A DNA stretch of 9,044 nucleotides from an uncultured Clostridia bacterium (GCA_947581885.1 CANPWF010000057.1:1-9044); one strand, 5' to 3'; shown: positions 1 to 5,613, numbered from the stretch's first letter. The notes: a model not told the origin generated them from the letters alone. Made by a program: numbers and translations.

Positions 1-371
1 TGGGCTCGCCCGACTGTCTCGTCGAAGGGGTGCTCCGCGGCGTAGATATGTTCGACTGCGTCCTCGCGACCCGCGTCGCCCGCAACGGGACCGCTCTCAC
101 CTCGCGCGGGAAGGTGGTCGTCCGCAACGGAAAGTACCGCGAGGACTTCACCTCGCTCGATGAGGAATGCGATTGCTACACCTGCAAGAACTATTCGAAG
201 GCGTATCTTCGCCACCTCGTCAACGTGGGGGAGATGAACGCGGGCATGTTGCTCTCCCTGCACAATATCTCCTACCTGCACTCCCTCATGCGGGGACTGC
301 GGGAGAGCATCCTCGGCGGATATGTGCGGGAATTCGCGCAAGAATTTTACAAAAAACAACGATCAAATTGA
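1..371 (+). CDS. tgt: Queuine/preQ1 tRNA-guanine transglycosylase, C-terminal part (5' end outside window)
   Basis: This is the last 122 complete codons of a bacterial Tgt, read from base 3 to the TGA at 369-371. The enzyme replaces guanine 34 in the anticodon of Asp, Asn, His and Tyr tRNAs with preQ1 in the cytoplasm, an early step of queuosine modification. The fragment carries the family's GVDMFDCVL stretch; the Asp at bases 54-56 corresponds to the catalytic nucleophile. It also has the zinc site: Cys codons at 168, 174 and 183 (CxCxxC) and the His of SLHN at 261-263. The usual VLPTR reads VLATR here, a mild change next to the active site. The C-terminus has the normal family length, so the gene looks intact at this end. 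In Firmicutes tgt commonly precedes yajC, as here. I see no convincing terminator behind it. Identification is from motifs and is secure. Confidence 0.96.
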   Translation, partial: GSPDCLVEGVLRGVDMFDCVLATRVARNGTALTSRGKVVVRNGKYREDFTSLDEECDCYTCKNYSKAYLRHLVNVGEMNAGMLLSLHNISYLHSLMRGLRESILGGYVREFAQEFYKKQRSN

Positions 372-432
372 AAAAAACGAACCTATCCGCGGCGGCGTTT
401 CGGAAAAAAACGGAAAAACTTCCCGAAAACGC

Positions 433-461
433 TTGCCAAAACGTGCAGAACGCGGTATGAT
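433..461 (+). promoter_or_regulatory. Sigma-A-type promoter of yajC
   Basis: A TTGCCA -35 box (433-438) and a TATGAT -10 box (456-461) are separated by exactly 17 bases. Transcription would start near 468, leaving a leader of about 18 bases that contains little more than the ribosome binding site. This lets yajC be transcribed independently of the tgt unit. The call rests on consensus and spacing only. Confidence 0.7.
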
Positions 462-473
462 AGGGGTAAGAAA

Positions 474-479
474 AAGGAG
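474..479 (+). promoter_or_regulatory. Ribosome binding site of yajC
   Basis: AAGGAG lies 6 bases before the ATG at 486 and fixes that start. Confidence 0.8.
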
Positions 480-485
480 TGCATT

Positions 486-986
486 ATGGGTTACAATCTT
501 CTTGCGGAACAGAATTGGCAAACGTACTTGATGTTCGCGCTCGTGGGCGTACTCGTCGTGATCGTCGTCGTTTGGTTCGTTTTCTCGGGGAGAAAGAACA
601 AACAGCGGCAGCAGGAATACGTCGAACAGCTCGACGCGATCCGCCCCGGTAACAAGGTAAAGACGGCGGGCGGCATCTGCGGTGTGGTCGTCGAAGTGTG
701 TGACGACAATACCGTCATCATTGAGACGGGCAGCGAGACGGCGGGCAAGTCCTACGTCAAGATGGACAAGGAGCTCATCGCCCAGACGGACGCGAAGGGC
801 CCCACGCAGATCGCACGGGAAGAGGCCGAGGCGAAGAGAAAGGCGGAGCGCGAAGCGCGTGCCGCGGCGAAAGCCGAGAGCGAGACCCCCGCGGAGCAGT
901 CCGAAGAGACGGAAGCCGAAGCGGCGCAGCCCGAAGAGGCCGACGCGCAGCCCGAGGAAGTCCCCGAAGAGAAAGAGGACAAGTAA
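486..986 (+). CDS. yajC: Preprotein translocase accessory subunit YajC with extended acidic tail
   Basis: YajC is a small single-span inner-membrane protein that associates with SecD-SecF and the SecYEG channel. This 166-residue protein has one membrane helix (about residues 14-34), then a basic stretch (RKNKQRQQE, 36-44). The conserved YajC core follows, with the PGNKVKTAGGICGVVVEV pattern at about 54-71 and an Asp-Asp pair at 73-74. Typical YajC is about 85-110 residues. Here roughly 60 more follow: a highly charged Ala/Glu/Arg/Lys helix-like stretch (about 108-130) and an acidic Pro/Glu/Ala tail ending EEKEDK. By topology the core and tail should be cytoplasmic. It has its own promoter and ribosome binding site, and a terminator 15 bases after its stop codon. 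The family call is secure; the role of the tail is unknown. Confidence 0.93.
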   Translation: MGYNLLAEQNWQTYLMFALVGVLVVIVVVWFVFSGRKNKQRQQEYVEQLDAIRPGNKVKTAGGICGVVVEVCDDNTVIIETGSETAGKSYVKMDKELIAQTDAKGPTQIAREEAEAKRKAEREARAAAKAESETPAEQSEETEAEAAQPEEADAQPEEVPEEKEDK

Positions 987-1001
987 GCATAACGGAAGTT
1001 T

Positions 1002-1035
1002 CCTCCGCATACCGTAGGGTGTGCGGAGGTTTTTT
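1002..1035 (+). terminator. Intrinsic terminator after yajC, overlapping the next ribosome binding site
   Basis: Bases 1002-1013 pair with 1018-1029 in a 12-bp stem (one T-G wobble at 1010/1021) closed by a GTAG loop, followed by six Ts (1030-1035). This is a textbook Rho-independent terminator. The 3' arm ends in GGAGG (1025-1029), which is also the only Shine-Dalgarno sequence for the ATG at 1036, so the T-tract serves as the spacer. Confidence 0.85.
1025..1029 (+). promoter_or_regulatory. Ribosome binding site inside the terminator stem
   Basis: GGAGG stands 6 bases before the ATG at 1036 and selects that start over the in-frame GTG at 1021. It is fully base-paired when the terminator hairpin forms, so initiation should need the stem to be opened. 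Confidence 0.75.
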
Positions 1036-1416
1036 ATGGATAAGACGGTACGCCGCGCGATCTTCGAAGTGCTTCGCGCCGCGCTGTTCACCACCCTGTT
1101 TTCCCTGCTCGCTTTAACGATCGTCGCCGTATTCGTCAAGGCGTACCGCCCCGATACGGTCACCGTCACCGCGATCAATTGGACGGTGAAATGCGTGGGT
1201 GTATTTTTCGTCTCTTTGCTCTTTCTCGGACGGGAACGCGCCCTTTTCAAGGGAATTTGCGCCGGAGTCCTCTCCTCCGTTTTGACGATGTTCGTGTTTG
1301 CGGCGGTGGGCGGCGGGTTCTTCGTCGATATCCTCTTTCTGCCCGAACTGCTCCTCACGGCGGCTTCGGGCGGGGCGGGTGCCCTTTTGGGAGCGAAATT
1401 CCGCAAAGAGCGGTAA
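1036..1416 (+). CDS. TIGR04086-like small integral membrane protein (YrzE type)
   Basis: This 126-residue hydrophobic protein has four likely membrane helices (about residues 11-33, 44-65, 70-92 and 97-119) and basic ends (MDKTVRR and KFRKER). Length, helix number and position directly after yajC match the TIGR04086 family, which includes B. subtilis YrzE, also near tgt-yajC. No catalytic motif is visible and no biochemical function is known to me. The third and fourth helices are Gly-rich (AAVGGG, ASGGAGALLGA), which would suit close helix packing. I chose ATG 1036 because GGAGG sits 6 bases upstream; the GTG at 1021 would lie within the hairpin and has no ribosome binding site. Expression requires read-through of the preceding terminator or another promoter that I do not see. 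The family is inferred from context and topology. Confidence 0.75.
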   Translation: MDKTVRRAIFEVLRAALFTTLFSLLALTIVAVFVKAYRPDTVTVTAINWTVKCVGVFFVSLLFLGRERALFKGICAGVLSSVLTMFVFAAVGGGFFVDILFLPELLLTAASGGAGALLGAKFRKER

Positions 1417-1421
1417 AATGC

Positions 1422-1450
1422 TTGCAAATTCTTCCTCTGCGTAGTATAAT
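1422..1450 (+). promoter_or_regulatory. Strong sigma-A-type promoter of scfA
   Basis: TTGCAA (1422-1427) and a perfect TATAAT (1445-1450) are 17 bases apart. The predicted start is near 1457, giving a leader of about 21 bases. The -35 box begins only 6 bases after the preceding stop codon. The near-consensus sequence suggests high expression of the SCIFF peptide. Confidence 0.8.
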
Positions 1451-1462
1451 AGGAAAAAACGC

Positions 1463-1469
1463 AAGGGAG
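1463..1469 (+). promoter_or_regulatory. Ribosome binding site of scfA
   Basis: AAGGGAG lies 8 bases before the ATG at 1478 and supports this start for a gene of only 50 codons. Confidence 0.75.
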
Positions 1470-1477
1470 AACAGACC

Positions 1478-1630
1478 ATGATCAAAAATATCGCAAAGCC
1501 CGAAAAGAAGAAGATCGAAGGTTGCGGCGAATGCAGGAGCACCTGCCAATCCGCCTGCAAAACGAGCTGCACCGTAGGCAATCAGTCCTGCGAGCGCATC
1601 ACCAAAGAACAGAAGATCGAAAACAAATAA
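1478..1630 (+). CDS. scfA: Six-cysteine ranthipeptide precursor SCIFF (ScfA)
   Basis: This 50-residue ribosomal peptide is the substrate of the neighbouring radical SAM enzyme. Residues 1-14 are a basic leader rich in Lys. The core has six cysteines at 16, 19, 23, 27, 31 and 38, including the hallmark SACKTSCTVGNQSCE (residues 25-39), which defines the SCIFF family ('six cysteines in forty-five residues'). In studied homologues the maturase joins a Cys sulfur to a carbon of a Thr five residues later. Here Cys27 and Thr32 have that spacing and context, so a Cys27-Thr32 thioether is the expected product (inference). A short charged follower ends IENK. The gene has its own consensus promoter and a good ribosome binding site, and a GC-rich hairpin lies 11 bases after the stop. 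Biological function is not settled; the class is the ranthipeptides. The gene is easily missed because of its size. Confidence 0.96.
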   Translation: MIKNIAKPEKKKIEGCGECRSTCQSACKTSCTVGNQSCERITKEQKIENK

Positions 1631-1641
1631 TCGGAGCGCGG

Positions 1642-1668
1642 GCGGCACGGGCGTGCCGCTCTTTCCTT
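1642..1668 (+). terminator. GC-rich hairpin between scfA and scfB, likely partial terminator
   Basis: GCGGCAC (1642-1648) pairs with GTGCCGC (1653-1659) around a GGGC loop, and a pyrimidine run (CTCTTTCCTT) follows. The T-tract is interrupted, so termination is probably incomplete. Its position between a highly expressed peptide and its enzyme suits attenuation of scfB. Confidence 0.55.
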
Positions 1669-1675
1669 CATTCTT

Positions 1676-2971
1676 ATGGTCCACGTTTTTTCTCACGGTT
1701 CCCATCATTACGTCTATGATACGGGCGGCGGCGCACTCCACGAGTGCGACGAGCGGACGGCACGCTATCTTTCGGGGGAAGAGATACGGCTCTCGGAAGA
1801 GGAGCTTGCCGAGATCAAAGCCCTTCAAGAGGAGGGGCTGCTCTTCGCGCCCGAAACGGAGGCGCGTCCCGTAAAATCGGACGAAGTGAAGGCGTTGTGC
1901 CTCCATATCTGCCACGATTGCAACCTGCGTTGCGCATACTGCTTTGCCGACGAGGGGGCGTATCACGCCGCCCGCGAGATGATGAGCTTCGAAACGGCGC
2001 GTGCCGCCATCGATTTCCTGCTCGAAAAGAGCGGAAAGAGAAAGGTGCTCGAAGTGGACTTCTTCGGCGGCGAACCGCTCATGAACTTCGATGTCGTCAG
2101 GCGCACGGTAGAGTACGCCAAAGAGGAGGCGGCGAAGCGGGGCAAGAGGTTCCTCTTCACCACGACGACGAACGGGCTCCTTCTCGACGACGAGAAGATC
2201 AAGTTCCTCAACGAGGAGATGGAGAACGTCGTTCTCTCCCTCGACGGCAGGAAGGAAGTGCACGATGCCGTCCGCAAGACGGTGAACGGGAAGGGGAGTT
2301 TCGACGCGGTCATCGACAAAATGAAGAAGTTCGTGAAGATCCGCGGCGACAAACACTACTACGTCCGCGGGACGTTCACGGCGAAAAACCTCGATTTTTC
2401 CAAGGACGTTCTCTTCCTTGCCGACGAGGGGTTCGAATCCCTTTCCGTCGAGCCCGTCGTCACCGAACTTCCCGACCTCGAGATCAAAAAAGAGCATCTT
2501 CCCGTCATCGAGGCGGAGTACGACAAGCTGTGCGACGAATATCTTCGCCGCGAGGCGGAGGGGAAGGGGTTCTTCTTCTTCCATTTCCATGTCGACCTCG
2601 AAGGGGGTCCCTGCCTTCAAAAGCGCGTTTCGGCGTGCGGCGCGGGCAACGAATACTTCTCCGTCGTCCCGAGCGGCGATATCTACCCCTGCCACCAATT
2701 CGCGGGGGATAAGAAATGGCGGATGGGGAACGTCTTTGAAGGGGAGCTCGACGAAACGATCCGTTCGCAGTTCAAAAACAGTTGCCTGTTCACGCGGAAC
2801 AAGTGCAATGATTGCTTCGCGAAATACATCTGCTCGGGCGGGTGCAGTGCGAACAACTACCACTACAACGGCGATATCAACGAGCCGTACGAGATGACCT
2901 GCGCGATGATGAAAAAGCGCGTCGAGTGCGCGATGCACATTCTCGCCGCACGCAAAGCGCGAGAAAAATAA
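1676..2971 (+). CDS. scfB: SCIFF maturase, thioether-forming SPASM radical SAM enzyme (ScfB)
   Basis: ScfB installs the Cys-Thr thioether in SCIFF, using S-adenosylmethionine cleaved at a 4Fe-4S cluster to start radical chemistry. The 431-residue protein begins with an approximately 60-residue PqqD-like recognition domain expected to bind the ScfA leader. The radical SAM core follows: Cys82, Cys86 and Cys89 form the CxxxCxxC motif (CNLRCAYCF), and GGEP (131-134) is the usual SAM-binding element. The C-terminal SPASM domain has Cys321-x12-Gly-x4-Cys339, then Cys377-xx-Cys380-x5-Cys386-xxx-Cys390 and Cys409, enough for two auxiliary clusters. Length matches the family. ATG 1676 aligns with the usual family N-terminus and no other ATG or GTG fits, yet no Shine-Dalgarno sequence precedes it. 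Translation is probably weak. It sits 45 bases after scfA and shares its promoter by read-through. Confidence 0.96.
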   Translation: MVHVFSHGSHHYVYDTGGGALHECDERTARYLSGEEIRLSEEELAEIKALQEEGLLFAPETEARPVKSDEVKALCLHICHDCNLRCAYCFADEGAYHAAREMMSFETARAAIDFLLEKSGKRKVLEVDFFGGEPLMNFDVVRRTVEYAKEEAAKRGKRFLFTTTTNGLLLDDEKIKFLNEEMENVVLSLDGRKEVHDAVRKTVNGKGSFDAVIDKMKKFVKIRGDKHYYVRGTFTAKNLDFSKDVLFLADEGFESLSVEPVVTELPDLEIKKEHLPVIEAEYDKLCDEYLRREAEGKGFFFFHFHVDLEGGPCLQKRVSACGAGNEYFSVVPSGDIYPCHQFAGDKKWRMGNVFEGELDETIRSQFKNSCLFTRNKCNDCFAKYICSGGCSANNYHYNGDINEPYEMTCAMMKKRVECAMHILAARKAREK

Positions 2972-3002
2972 GCGAAATTTGAGAAAATACGCGCATTTCG
3001 AC

Positions 3003-3031
3003 TTGACGGCGGCGCGTGTTTTATATATAAT
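3003..3031 (+). promoter_or_regulatory. Strong sigma-A-type promoter of secDF
   Basis: TTGACG (3003-3008) and a perfect TATAAT (3026-3031) are separated by 17 bases. Transcription should start near 3038. This is the strongest promoter match in the window and makes secD-secF an independent unit. Confidence 0.82.
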
Positions 3032-3045
3032 GGTAAAAGTGAGAT

Positions 3046-3086
3046 TTTCCCGAGGGAAACTTTCCGTGCGGGCACGCGCCCGTTTT
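3046..3086 (+). promoter_or_regulatory. Structured secD leader with terminator-like hairpin
   Basis: TTTCC (3046-3050) can pair with GGAAA (3055-3059), or GGAA (3055-3058) can pair with TTCC (3062-3065); the two are mutually exclusive. Downstream, CGGGC (3069-3073) pairs with GCCCG (3078-3082) and is followed by TTTT (3083-3086), like a short terminator just before the ribosome binding site. The stems are only 4-5 bp, so the regulatory reading is tentative. Confidence 0.3.
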
Positions 3087-3090
3087 CGAT

Positions 3091-3099
3091 AGGAGGAGG
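3091..3099 (+). promoter_or_regulatory. Ribosome binding site of secD
   Basis: AGGAGGAGG is an unusually complete anti-16S match. Using 3091-3096, the spacer to ATG 3102 is 5 bases. It predicts strong initiation. Confidence 0.85.
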
Positions 3100-3101
3100 C
3101 A

Positions 3102-4610
3102 ATGGGCAAGGTAAAATCGGCGATCGTCCTTACAGTCATGTCGCTCTTGATCGCCGCGCTCATGATCGTGTGTTTCGTCCCGATGCAGTTCGGTCTGAAC
3201 GGCATGAAGCGGTTCGATCCGATCGTCGTCGATGCAGACAGGGATCCCGATCTCGGCACGTCGTACGGTGCCGCGCGGGACAAGTTCTCGCTTACGCAGA
3301 ACTACAACGGCGGCGGCGTGGTTGCGGTGTATTATCCCGAGGGGGTCGTCTCCGCCAAGGAATACGACGACAACGTCGAAGGATTCACAGACGAGAGCAA
3401 GAAAGCGGATTACGAAGAACAGTACGCACCCGCGTCCAATGGTGCGCTCTATCTCGAAAAGAAAGTCGCCTATGAGGGGGACAGCGTCTCGGATTCCTTC
3501 AAAGAAGAATTCGAGCAGGGTGCGGAGCTCCTTCGCAGCCGTTTTGCCCGCCTGCATGAGGAAGTGCGCGTGGAAGTCGCCGACGAATACACCGTCCGCG
3601 TCACCCTTCCCCGCGAACTGAGCGCGTCGCTCACGCCCTTCTCGTATATGGGCGATTTCACCGTCTCTTACGGGACGGACGAGGCGAGCGCGGAAGTCAT
3701 CCTTCCTTACCGCGACGAACCCATTACGGACTATGTGAAGGGTGCCCATACCCGCGTTGCGGCGGGCGGCACGCCCTATGTCGTGATCGACTTCACCAAA
3801 GAGGGGAGAAGGATCATCGCCGAAAAGACGGCGGACGCGACGGAGAACGCCGCGACCATGTTCTTCAAAGTGGGCGACAACATCGCCCTCCAACTCTCGG
3901 TGAGCGAACAGATCGACCGTGCGAGCCTCTTCATTTCGAGCAGTGATTTCACCTCGACGAACGCGAAGATCTCGGCGATCCTCATCGATACTTCCTTGAA
4001 CGGCGTACAGGCGAGCATGAGCTCTGTCGTCGGGGACACGATGACTTTCCCCGCCTTCTACGGCAAAAACGCGATGCTCTTTGTGTACATCGCCTTTGCC
4101 GTGCTGTTTGCGGCGATGCTCGCGTTCTTCTTCGTCCGCTACGCCCTGCTCGGCTTTGTGAACCTGTATACCTATTTGCTCTTTGTGTGCGTGAACCTTC
4201 TTTGCGTCTGGGCGATCCCCTTCCTCGATCTCTCGGTGGAGACGGTGATCGCGTTCCTGCTCGTCTCGGTGCTCCTTTGCGTGAGCAACGCCGTCGTGTT
4301 CGAGGGCGCACGCAGGGAATTCGCCCTCGGAAAGACGATCGTCTCCTCCGTCAAGGCGAGCTATAAGCGGAACTTCTGGCACATCTTCGACCTGCACATC
4401 GTCCTCGCGATCGCGGGATTCGTGACCTTCGGCATCGCCCTCGGGGCCCTCAGGCAATTCGCCTTTGTGTTCGGGCTCGGCACGGTGTTCTCGGGCATCT
4501 TCACGCTCGCCGTGAACCGCCTCAATTGGGCGACGATGATGGCGTTCTGCAAGAACAAAGGGAAGTTCTGCAACTACAAGAGAGTGGAGGCGGAAGAAGA
4601 TGATGAGTAA
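3102..4610 (+). CDS. secD: Divergent protein translocase subunit SecD
   Basis: SecD, with SecF, uses the proton gradient to help pull proteins out of the SecYEG channel. This 502-residue protein has the family layout: an N-terminal membrane helix (about 7-27), a roughly 295-residue extracytoplasmic region, then five clustered helices from about 324 to 476 and a charged C-terminal tail. The C-terminal half aligns to family sequence through E401-x8-G410 (ERIxEE...G region), KASYKRNFWHIFD (418-430) and the FAFVFGLGT helix (453-461). By that alignment the conserved Asp of the VDAN motif (Asp519 of E. coli SecD) is Val394, in the string CVSNAVVFE. The extracytoplasmic DLxGG motif is also not seen; the nearest match is QNYNGGG. 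Strong promoter and ribosome binding site; secF overlaps its end. The family call comes from topology, residual motifs and context; full proton-driven activity is doubtful. Confidence 0.85.
   Translation: MGKVKSAIVLTVMSLLIAALMIVCFVPMQFGLNGMKRFDPIVVDADRDPDLGTSYGAARDKFSLTQNYNGGGVVAVYYPEGVVSAKEYDDNVEGFTDESKKADYEEQYAPASNGALYLEKKVAYEGDSVSDSFKEEFEQGAELLRSRFARLHEEVRVEVADEYTVRVTLPRELSASLTPFSYMGDFTVSYGTDEASAEVILPYRDEPITDYVKGAHTRVAAGGTPYVVIDFTKEGRRIIAEKTADATENAATMFFKVGDNIALQLSVSEQIDRASLFISSSDFTSTNAKISAILIDTSLNGVQASMSSVVGDTMTFPAFYGKNAMLFVYIAFAVLFAAMLAFFFVRYALLGFVNLYTYLLFVCVNLLCVWAIPFLDLSVETVIAFLLVSVLLCVSNAVVFEGARREFALGKTIVSSVKASYKRNFWHIFDLHIVLAIAGFVTFGIALGALRQFAFVFGLGTVFSGIFTLAVNRLNWATMMAFCKNKGKFCNYKRVEAEEDDE
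4585..4590 (+). promoter_or_regulatory. Ribosome binding site of secF within secD
   Basis: TGGAGG lies 9 bases before ATG 4600 and 12 before ATG 4603, so the first ATG is slightly preferred. It lies inside the last codons of secD, consistent with translational coupling. Confidence 0.65.
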
Positions 4611-5598
4611 AAAGATCAAATTCCTGCCTATCTGGGCTGCGGTAGCAGCCGTCATCCTGATCGCCGGCGTGGTGCTGATGGCGGTCCTCGGGTTCAACGC
4701 CTCCGCCGCTCTGCCCGAAAACAAGGCGGTGGAAGTGGGTTACAACATCGTCGTGAGCAATTCGGACGAACTGACGGGGAAACTTGACGAAGTCTGCGAA
4801 AGCGCGTTCGAAGCGAACGGGGTCCGCGTCCTCAAAGAGGAGAAGGGCACGGGCATGAGCAGTTCGCAGGATTGGACGGTCAACCGCTATCTCTTCGACG
4901 CGAACGTCTCGGACGAGACGCTTGAAAAGGTAAAGACGGCGATCGAGGGGAAACTTCCCGAAGCGATCACGAACGCGAACGGTTCCGCGGAGGTGCGGGT
5001 AGACATTCATACCAACTCTGCATTCTCCTTCAACGAGCCTGTTTGGCGGGGTGCCGTCGCCGTCGCGGTCGGCGCGATTGCCGCGCTCATCTACCTCGGC
5101 ATCCGCTTCGGCGTGGGTTGCGCCCTCACGGGGCTCGTATCCGCTGCGGCGGGGGGCGTGCTGCCCGTCTGCCTCGTGGCGATCACCCGCATTCCCGTCT
5201 ATGCGGAAGCTCCCATGTTCTATGCGGCGATCGGTGCCTTTGTCGCCGTGCTCCTGTGGATGTTGCAGTGCATGAAACTGCGCGAACTCAAAAAGAACTC
5301 TCCCCGTCCGCTCGGCGCGGAGGAAGCCGTTGAGGTCGCTTTCCGCGGCGCACTTCCCGCTACGGTCGCGTTCGGTGCGTCCGTCGCCGCGGTGCTCCTC
5401 GTCGTCGGCGCGGTGGCAACGGCGGGCGTGAGAATGCTCGTTTTGCCCGCGCTCCTCTCGGTCGTTTGCGCAGGGTTCGCGTCGCTTCTGCTCGCGCCCG
5501 CGCTGCACGTTCCCGTCAGGGCGGCGTTCGAAAAACTCGCGGCTCGCCGCAAACCGCGCTATGCGGGCAAGAAGGCGAACGCCAAGACGGAAGAGTAA
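4600..5598 (+). CDS. secF: Divergent protein translocase subunit SecF
   Basis: SecF is the partner of SecD. This 332-residue protein shows the expected six helices: one near the N-terminus (about 8-30), an approximately 115-residue extracytoplasmic domain, and five more helices (about 148-170, 175-196, 206-226, 252-276, 280-302), then a basic tail. Its start overlaps the secD stop by 11 bases, which ensures coupled synthesis and supports the assignment. Sequence conservation is very low. Where family members have HDV in the third helix there is GGV (185-187). The INDTVVVFDRI helix is replaced by an uncharged AVLLWMLQCM (216-225). The GIDFTGG motif after helix 1 is missing. Arg249, before helix 5, may match the conserved Arg of that region. 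The identity leans on operon position and topology. Alternative: a structural remnant of SecF without proton transport. Confidence 0.78.
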   Translation: MMSKKIKFLPIWAAVAAVILIAGVVLMAVLGFNASAALPENKAVEVGYNIVVSNSDELTGKLDEVCESAFEANGVRVLKEEKGTGMSSSQDWTVNRYLFDANVSDETLEKVKTAIEGKLPEAITNANGSAEVRVDIHTNSAFSFNEPVWRGAVAVAVGAIAALIYLGIRFGVGCALTGLVSAAAGGVLPVCLVAITRIPVYAEAPMFYAAIGAFVAVLLWMLQCMKLRELKKNSPRPLGAEEAVEVAFRGALPATVAFGASVAAVLLVVGAVATAGVRMLVLPALLSVVCAGFASLLLAPALHVPVRAAFEKLAARRKPRYAGKKANAKTEE

Positions 5599-5613
5599 AG
5601 CAAATCAGAAGGG

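Larger units (their letters stand above)
372..485 (+). other. tgt-yajC intergenic region
   Basis: This A-rich 114-base gap separates tgt from yajC. It holds the yajC promoter and ribosome binding site. A 9-base imperfect inverted repeat (395-403 with 423-432, one bulged A) has a 19-base loop and no T-tract, so it is not a terminator by appearance. I see no small ORF or RNA gene here. Confidence 0.6.
2972..3101 (+). other. scfB-secD intergenic region and secD leader
   Basis: This 130-base gap holds the secD promoter, a roughly 64-base structured leader and the secD ribosome binding site. I see no terminator for scfB: the CGAAAT/ATTTCG repeat (2973-2978 with 2995-3000) has a 16-base loop and no T-tract. 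Confidence 0.6.

Noticed and set aside
395..432. Imperfect inverted repeat between tgt and yajC as a terminator for tgt
   Set aside because: The stem has a bulge, a 19-base loop and no following T-tract, and it abuts the yajC -35 box.
682..1017. Arg-rich 111-codon frame overlapping the YajC tail
   Set aside because: It is the shifted frame of the Glu/Ala/Lys-rich tail. It has no ribosome binding site and no domain, and it ends inside the yajC terminator.
1021..1035. GTG at 1021 as start of the TIGR04086-like protein
   Set aside because: It lies in the terminator stem with no upstream ribosome binding site, while ATG 1036 has GGAGG at correct spacing.
2973..3000. CGAAAT/ATTTCG inverted repeat after scfB as a terminator
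   Set aside because: Only 6 bp with a 16-base loop and no T-run. An operator for a regulator cannot be excluded but has no support.
3039..3092. A 17-codon GTG-initiated leader peptide before secD (Arg-rich, stop overlapping the ribosome binding site)
   Set aside because: It would begin almost exactly at the predicted transcript start, has no ribosome binding site and resembles no known arrest peptide. It is probably chance.
1355..3283. A 642-codon open frame on the minus strand across the SCIFF region, and similar long minus-strand frames at 3021-4724 and 4522-5508
   Set aside because: They lie opposite genes with clear family motifs and good ribosome binding sites, their translations are Arg-, His- and Val-rich without recognisable domains, and long open antisense frames are expected from strong GC bias at third codon positions.
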